Notes under the pieces: model-generated | What the model was told of the DNA's origin: nothing | Seen by the model: the letters and a program-made list of their open reading frames with translations, nothing else | Databases searched by the model: none | Part shown: positions 59,244 to 64,000 of the stretch, piece after piece | Layout of the letters: the number at the start of each line of letters is the position of its first letter | Position numbering within the stretch: position 1 is the stretch's first letter | Made by a program: the position numbers and the translations under genes | NCBI GenBank assembly: GCA_023419605.1 | Contig: JAEZXR010000130.1 | Span: 62,001-126,000, forward strand | From: Bacillota bacterium | Lineage (GTDB): Bacteria; Bacillota; Clostridia; Acetivibrionales; JAEZXR01 | Direction of reading: 5' to 3' | Length of the DNA stretch: 64,000 nt

Positions 59244-60377
59244 ATGAAAAAATTCTTATTCACTGTAGTAGCAGTTGTACTGTTATTTGTAGCCGCAGTA
59301 TCGGTACATGCAGGAGATGGAATCACAGTTAAGGTAAACGGGAATGTCATTGACTTTGATGTTGACCCAGTGGTAACGGACGGTACGACCATTGTTCCTG
59401 TCAGAGCCATCTCTGAAGCTTTAGGCTTTCAGGTGCATTGGGATGAGGCGGCAAAGCAGGTGGACATTTCCAAAGGCGGGAATCGAATTGTTTTAACCAT
59501 TGATTCCACTTCAGCACTGGTAAACGGCAAGGAGCAGAAGCTGCTAAAGCCTGCTTGCATCCTGGGAGGCAGGACAATGATTCCATTACGCTTTGTAAGC
59601 GAACACCTTGACTGTACGGTTGACTGGTTTAAAACAAATAACATTGCAGCCATTAATGCAAAAGCAGGCGGCAGAGCCATACGATTTACCGACAGGATGG
59701 TACAGTCAGAAGAGTATACGGTGTCCAAGATAGGGCTCCGAAATCAATATACCCGGCTAACCCCCATCAATGAAAACCTTCATTATACGATTACGGATTC
59801 TGTTCCAGAAGGAAGTTATGACGGATTCAGACAGACTCTTGATGCAGAGATAGGTACTACGGCCCCGGACATTGCAACGCGTAATGCAGTGAAGGAAGTT
59901 CTGCGTTTGGCGTTCCCAAAAGAGTTTGAAACTATTTACATGTACTATGTTGTATGTTTGCGCGGGGAGGCCTTTGAATTTATCGGTGCCGGATTGCAAG
60001 CAAGAGTTGGTATTAATAATGCCTATCATGAAGGCCGGGATGTGATCGTTTCCTCCGGCAACATTAATAATACAAGCATAGCCATAGGAATGGAAGGGCC
60101 TCACTTAAATATTGGCGGAAAAATGTTTAAGACCTTTTATCCGACAACTAACCTGGAGTTCAGGCAGATGGTCGTCGAGGAGCATAACGTTACAGAATAT
60201 ACCATTGACGACTATAACAAAATCAGACGAGATCAATATATGAAAGAGTTTTTACAATGGTATGAAAAAGACATGACCCCGGGACTCGAACTGGATCACT
60301 ATGTGGAAAGGGAGGATGTAGATGCGCAAAAGGATTATAACGATGCTCTCAGTCATTATCCTGTTGTTGCAAAGTAG
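59244..60377 (+). CDS. Secreted stalk-domain (copper amine oxidase N-terminal-like) protein
   Basis: A protein of 377 residues with a signal peptide (about 1-22, ending VHA). A stalk/Cu_amine_oxidN1 domain follows (about 25-135; two copies of the IPVR/LRFVSE-type block: TIVPVRAISEALGFQVHWDE and GGRTMIPLRFVSEHLDCTVD). The C-terminal region of about 230 residues is not recognised. The N-terminal domain is a surface-stalk module with no oxidase activity of its own. The start at 59244 is supported by AAAGGGGG; the frame extends 17 codons further without a site. Its last 56 bases overlap the start of the next gene in a different frame, so the two are surely co-expressed. Confidence 0.85.
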   Translation: MKKFLFTVVAVVLLFVAAVSVHAGDGITVKVNGNVIDFDVDPVVTDGTTIVPVRAISEALGFQVHWDEAAKQVDISKGGNRIVLTIDSTSALVNGKEQKLLKPACILGGRTMIPLRFVSEHLDCTVDWFKTNNIAAINAKAGGRAIRFTDRMVQSEEYTVSKIGLRNQYTRLTPINENLHYTITDSVPEGSYDGFRQTLDAEIGTTAPDIATRNAVKEVLRLAFPKEFETIYMYYVVCLRGEAFEFIGAGLQARVGINNAYHEGRDVIVSSGNINNTSIAIGMEGPHLNIGGKMFKTFYPTTNLEFRQMVVEEHNVTEYTIDDYNKIRRDQYMKEFLQWYEKDMTPGLELDHYVEREDVDAQKDYNDALSHYPVVAK

Positions 60378-63300
60378 TCTGGTTTCGGTACAAGCTGCAT
60401 ACATTACCCTAAAAGTACATATAACCTCGGGAGACAAGACAAAAGATGTTGTAGACTCCTCAATCTTTTATACTTACACTGGTTCCGGTACGTTCACTGT
60501 GGATATAGACACTGATTGCACGGATGTTGTGCTGACTATATCCGATAAAAACGGGAAGATGCTCAACAATGGTAATTCCCTTACCGCTGAGTTTGAAGAA
60601 CCCGGTACTTATTACGTCAGTGCAAAAAGTGCATCGGGAAAGGTCTATAAGAAACTAACCATTGACGTACATCCGGCGACAGAGGCTACCACAGGAACCA
60701 GATACAGGACGCAGACTTTTGTATGCACGCACATTGATGGCAAACCGGTTCCTACCACCTGGTACAGGGTTGAAATAGGCGGGCAGGAGGATATTCCTAA
60801 AGATCAATGGGAAATTATTGATGGCTGGCCCGACGGAAAGGGCGGCCGTATTATACCGAGAGATGGAAAAACTCATGAATTAAAAGGTTTTGGCATGATT
60901 AAAGTTTCTGTTGATGGAGTGGATAAGCAATCCTACAGCACGTATCAGGGAGGGAGCAATCCTGCATTTAAGGATTTTCCGAGGCAGCTGTCAGATTTGC
61001 AAAGGGCCTATGGATGGAGTGAAAAGACCAAGAAGGATTTCGAGTCGCGCTCGGAAATGACGCTGTCTTATACGGCAGCATTTCCCGCTCGTGTGGTTTC
61101 TCAGGTGTTTTATGATGGAGAAGGTTCCGAGGTGAGGGACGACATTGAACCAGAAGAACCGATCTGGCCTTCGGAAACGTCTAAAGCGACCGTTAATGCA
61201 ACGCCGAAAGACGCAGGATGGGAACTCGACACGGATAGATCCAGATATTGGGTCGGAACACGGATCGATAACAATCCCTGGGCGCTTGAAGGAGGCGCGA
61301 ATTATCACAAACTATCGGTAAATGATATAAAGAAAACTTTTACTTTAGCTTATAATAGTTACACTGTAATCGCTAACTATTACTATAAAAAAGCAGATCT
61401 TCCCAATGGAACCTTTACATTCGATGCAACCCCCAATGACTTGCAGGTAGTGAAAGCTGAAGCTTCCACGCTGGGACAGGCTGTAGATTTGAATATTAGT
61501 CTCAAACAGCCTAGTGATATGCTGAGTAAATGGGAGAAAGTACTGAATGAACCTGGCATCCAGGCAAGTGTTACCATTACCCGAAATCCTGATCAGGAAA
61601 ACATCAGTACCATCGCGTCTCCTTTTCCTCCTGGCGGAGCTTATACCGGCAGCGATAAGGCCACTCTCATGAAACTGCTTAAGGGCGAAACCAGTCTGAA
61701 GTTCCGCGATGATACAATTTCCTATCCTATTGAACCGGATCAAACGGTAGAACTTACCTATACTGCTTCTGTCAAAATAAAAGTCGGCAGCAAGGAGGTT
61801 GTCTTGAGTTCGAAAAAAGACACGGATACTGTCCGGTTTTACAGGCCGCCCCTTCCTCCTCCGCAAAAAGGGTATTATACCTCCTCTCCTTCCTATTGGT
61901 CGGAAATAAAGGAAGGCTCTCCGCTGAACGAAACTTTTGAAGCAATGGCGGGTGTACCCACTACCAGAAATCTTTACTTTGCTTCAGGAGGGAGCGAATT
62001 CATCGTAGATATTGAAACCGAATATGTCCCCAATGGAACAGCCACGCGTTCTTATACCGACACTTTCACTTCCGTAAAGTGCGACAAATGGAAATGTGCA
62101 CCGGATTGCCACGGTCACTCCACCGGAGGACCCAACCCCACGACCTACTATTGTGGCGGTTGCTGTCATTGCCCTTGCCACCATCATGAAGTGAGTGACA
62201 GCTGGGATTGGTCCCAATCCGTAACTTTTGACTATATGAAAATCAATAATGCAAAGGTATGGAAGCTCGACAGGTCAAAAGTCGATGGAATGATGACGCT
62301 TCTCGGAACTGATGAAGTCACTGCCGACATAGAACAAGGAAACCCTACAATTTTTTATAACATCGCCGGGGACAACAACACAAGTGCTTCGGGAAGATTG
62401 CGGTATTCATTGAATACTGACCAGCATGACCATGCAAGTTGGACCCAGGCATCGAACAATTCCTGTACAGGTCATACTGCTGCCAACATGGCGGTGATGA
62501 ATTCCCATAAGAATCTGACCACCAGTGTAACCGCAGCATCCGATTTCCTGATACTGCAAACGACACGGGGGGATCAATCCGTGTTGTATTTTGACAAAAC
62601 CTCTCCGGCACGGAAAACCTATGAACCGCTTGAAGTGCCCAAAACCTCCAAGGAGGCGATGTGGGAGAATAACGGCAACTCCGCGGCCAACTGGTCTGAG
62701 AGTCATATAAACATAGGCTCTTATAATGGACAGTACCAATCCCCTTCCGCCAAATATGAATCCGGTGGAGGACCTACAGTTTCGACCGTCTTTGATTCAA
62801 TGCCTGCCGGTTTAAACAGGCCCTCAAGACCAAGCGGGGGACTGCGCCTTGTACGGACAAACCTGGACATCATAGACACACTGCCAAACAAAGAGTACAT
62901 TACAGGTACCTCCACTGTATTCTATCAAAATATACTGAATTATGGGTCAGGGAGTACAAGATACTCTTTGGCTTATAATGCGAGATATGGGTCATACGGT
63001 CAGGAATTTGTATCTGCATATTCTCCGATTCATTCAAAAGTGAATGACATTGTGATTCATAATCCGGTATCAACGGAATTGGCAATGATCCTGCCGCTGC
63101 CGGCAGATAGAGACCAACGTTCCGCTGGTTCTGTCATAGGACATGCAAGGCAGCCGGATGACAAATGTACAGGAGACCCGGCTGATTGCGAATTTCGAAT
63201 ACTCGATTGCCGCTTTAGCGGAGGGACCAGTCATACAGTTGCTTGCTATGCCACTATTGTAAACCATGGGTCTTATGAGACACATATTCATAATGCAAGC

Positions 63301-64000
63301 TGTGGTCTGATCAACGCAGTCACCTATTTATGTAATAACTTACCCTTGAATACCGGCGGTGTAGGCTACTGGCACCATGATTCCGGATGCTCCTATGAGG
63401 GTGAAACGCATCAAACAACTTCAACATCAAAATGTACTACCTGTGGCCATAGCTGCGGGTATCTGCAAAGAGCGCCTTCACCGGCCAGTCATACACACAA
63501 CGCTTCTTGCGCATCCTATACAACGCAGAAGTGGAATTGCAACAATTTACCATTGAATTCCAAATCGTCAAACAATGTTCATGTTCATACGGGGGCGTGC
63601 CATCATATTACAACACCACTTTCTTATTCGTGTAACAATCTTCCCTTGAACACAGGTGGGACAGGGCGATGGTACCATTCATCAGGGTGTACCTATGCAG
63701 GCGAAACACATACAACTACCTCAAACAGTTCGTGTACCCAGTGCGGGCACAGCTGCGGTTATTTAGAGACAGCTGTAGCTCCGGCGACTCATACGCATAC
63801 AGGTTTTTGCACTACCATTCCTGCACAGGATTACTGGGATTGCGGAGGACATCCGCTGAATCAGCATGTATGCACACCCAATTGTACCAATGTTTCGGTT
63901 CTTAATTGCGTAGAACCGCATCATATGGGAATGCATTATGATGTAGGGAATACCATTTGTTATCGTGCATGTATGGATGATTCCAAGCACGCAGCCAAGC
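60322..64000 (+). CDS. Giant secreted Cys/His-rich protein, partial at right edge
   Basis: An uninterrupted frame of at least 1,226 codons that runs off the window. The ATG at 60322 has GGGAGG (60310-60315) 6 bases upstream and opens a signal peptide (MRKRIITMLSVIILLLQSSL, cleaved near AA). The first 550 residues look like extracellular beta-rich domains. A first cysteine/histidine cluster lies at about 62077-62190 (CDKWKCAPDCHGH, CGGCCHCPCHHHE). From about 63280 the protein holds two repeats of about 100 residues, each with THxHxxxC, CNNLPLNTGG, GCxYxGETH and CxxCGHSCGYL blocks, and then a related third start (CGGHPLN). No known enzyme domain is recognised; metal binding or disulfide cross-linking is possible. 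It is coupled to the stalk-domain gene. Confidence 0.85.
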   Translation, partial: MRKRIITMLSVIILLLQSSLVSVQAAYITLKVHITSGDKTKDVVDSSIFYTYTGSGTFTVDIDTDCTDVVLTISDKNGKMLNNGNSLTAEFEEPGTYYVSAKSASGKVYKKLTIDVHPATEATTGTRYRTQTFVCTHIDGKPVPTTWYRVEIGGQEDIPKDQWEIIDGWPDGKGGRIIPRDGKTHELKGFGMIKVSVDGVDKQSYSTYQGGSNPAFKDFPRQLSDLQRAYGWSEKTKKDFESRSEMTLSYTAAFPARVVSQVFYDGEGSEVRDDIEPEEPIWPSETSKATVNATPKDAGWELDTDRSRYWVGTRIDNNPWALEGGANYHKLSVNDIKKTFTLAYNSYTVIANYYYKKADLPNGTFTFDATPNDLQVVKAEASTLGQAVDLNISLKQPSDMLSKWEKVLNEPGIQASVTITRNPDQENISTIASPFPPGGAYTGSDKATLMKLLKGETSLKFRDDTISYPIEPDQTVELTYTASVKIKVGSKEVVLSSKKDTDTVRFYRPPLPPPQKGYYTSSPSYWSEIKEGSPLNETFEAMAGVPTTRNLYFASGGSEFIVDIETEYVPNGTATRSYTDTFTSVKCDKWKCAPDCHGHSTGGPNPTTYYCGGCCHCPCHHHEVSDSWDWSQSVTFDYMKINNAKVWKLDRSKVDGMMTLLGTDEVTADIEQGNPTIFYNIAGDNNTSASGRLRYSLNTDQHDHASWTQASNNSCTGHTAANMAVMNSHKNLTTSVTAASDFLILQTTRGDQSVLYFDKTSPARKTYEPLEVPKTSKEAMWENNGNSAANWSESHINIGSYNGQYQSPSAKYESGGGPTVSTVFDSMPAGLNRPSRPSGGLRLVRTNLDIIDTLPNKEYITGTSTVFYQNILNYGSGSTRYSLAYNARYGSYGQEFVSAYSPIHSKVNDIVIHNPVSTELAMILPLPADRDQRSAGSVIGHARQPDDKCTGDPADCEFRILDCRFSGGTSHTVACYATIVNHGSYETHIHNASCGLINAVTYLCNNLPLNTGGVGYWHHDSGCSYEGETHQTTSTSKCTTCGHSCGYLQRAPSPASHTHNASCASYTTQKWNCNNLPLNSKSSNNVHVHTGACHHITTPLSYSCNNLPLNTGGTGRWYHSSGCTYAGETHTTTSNSSCTQCGHSCGYLETAVAPATHTHTGFCTTIPAQDYWDCGGHPLNQHVCTPNCTNVSVLNCVEPHHMGMHYDVGNTICYRACMDDSKHAAK

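Noticed and set aside
63280..63930. CRISPR-like periodicity of the ~300-base repeats.
   Set aside because: The period is far too long, the copies diverge and they are in-frame protein repeats.
60655..63990. Many short minus-strand frames opposite the giant protein gene.
   Set aside because: A continuous plus-strand frame with signal peptide and ribosome site explains the region; the minus frames are shadows.

Overview
The window comes from an anaerobic, endospore-forming member of the Clostridia (low-GC Firmicutes). The evidence is a complete spoIIIAA-AH sporulation operon, the asp23/amaP module, strong AGGAGG-type ribosome binding sites with frequent GTG and TTG starts, U-rich hairpin terminators, a leucine T-box, a LexA/DinR-type SOS box, a FabV/Ter-type enoyl reductase and an OLE RNA with its partner gene oapA. 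The genus cannot be fixed from the sequence alone. There are no rRNA or tRNA genes, no CRISPR array and no insertion sequence or prophage.

Layout. Positions 1-30,500 hold scattered metabolic and housekeeping units: a SIS-domain sugar isomerase; an acyl-CoA synthetase with its XRE-cupin regulator; a chemoreceptor; a LysR regulator divergent from single-chain purL; an LplABC-type oligosaccharide importer without an ATPase, followed by a membrane-anchored AraC regulator; a DUF4349 lipoprotein; signal peptidase I and cyclophilin; an orphan FtsX-type permease; an FtsK/SpoIIIE translocase; fabV; a cytosolic parvulin; a phosphoesterase; a radical SAM protein; and a YtxH/DUF948-like envelope pair.

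Positions 30,580-49,280 form the core block. A candidate structured RNA is followed by spoIIIAA-AH, asp23-amaP-DUF2273, nusB-xseA-xseB-ispA-divPAP, the OLE RNA, oapA, dxs-tlyA-cinA, and SOS-controlled recA with recX. OLE and oapA sit inside the isoprenoid (ispA, dxs) and DNA-repair (xseAB, recA) neighbourhood in which OLE RNAs are typically found.

Positions 49,280-64,000 are more accessory: dedA, small enzymes, a flavodoxin/ferredoxin protein, an N-terminally truncated L,D-transpeptidase, a PocR-AraC regulator, a WecG/TagA glycosyltransferase remnant, T-box-leuA, an SLH protein, a truncated ECF sigma factor overlapping a duplicated-domain membrane protein, and a secreted stalk-domain protein overlapping a giant Cys/His-rich secreted protein that runs off the right edge with at least 1,226 codons.

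The most notable items are the OLE RNA/OapA pair, the 30.6-kb candidate RNA, a two-copy ~110-bp repeat whose hairpin shows compensatory changes, the truncated sigma-factor locus and the giant Cys/His-rich protein.
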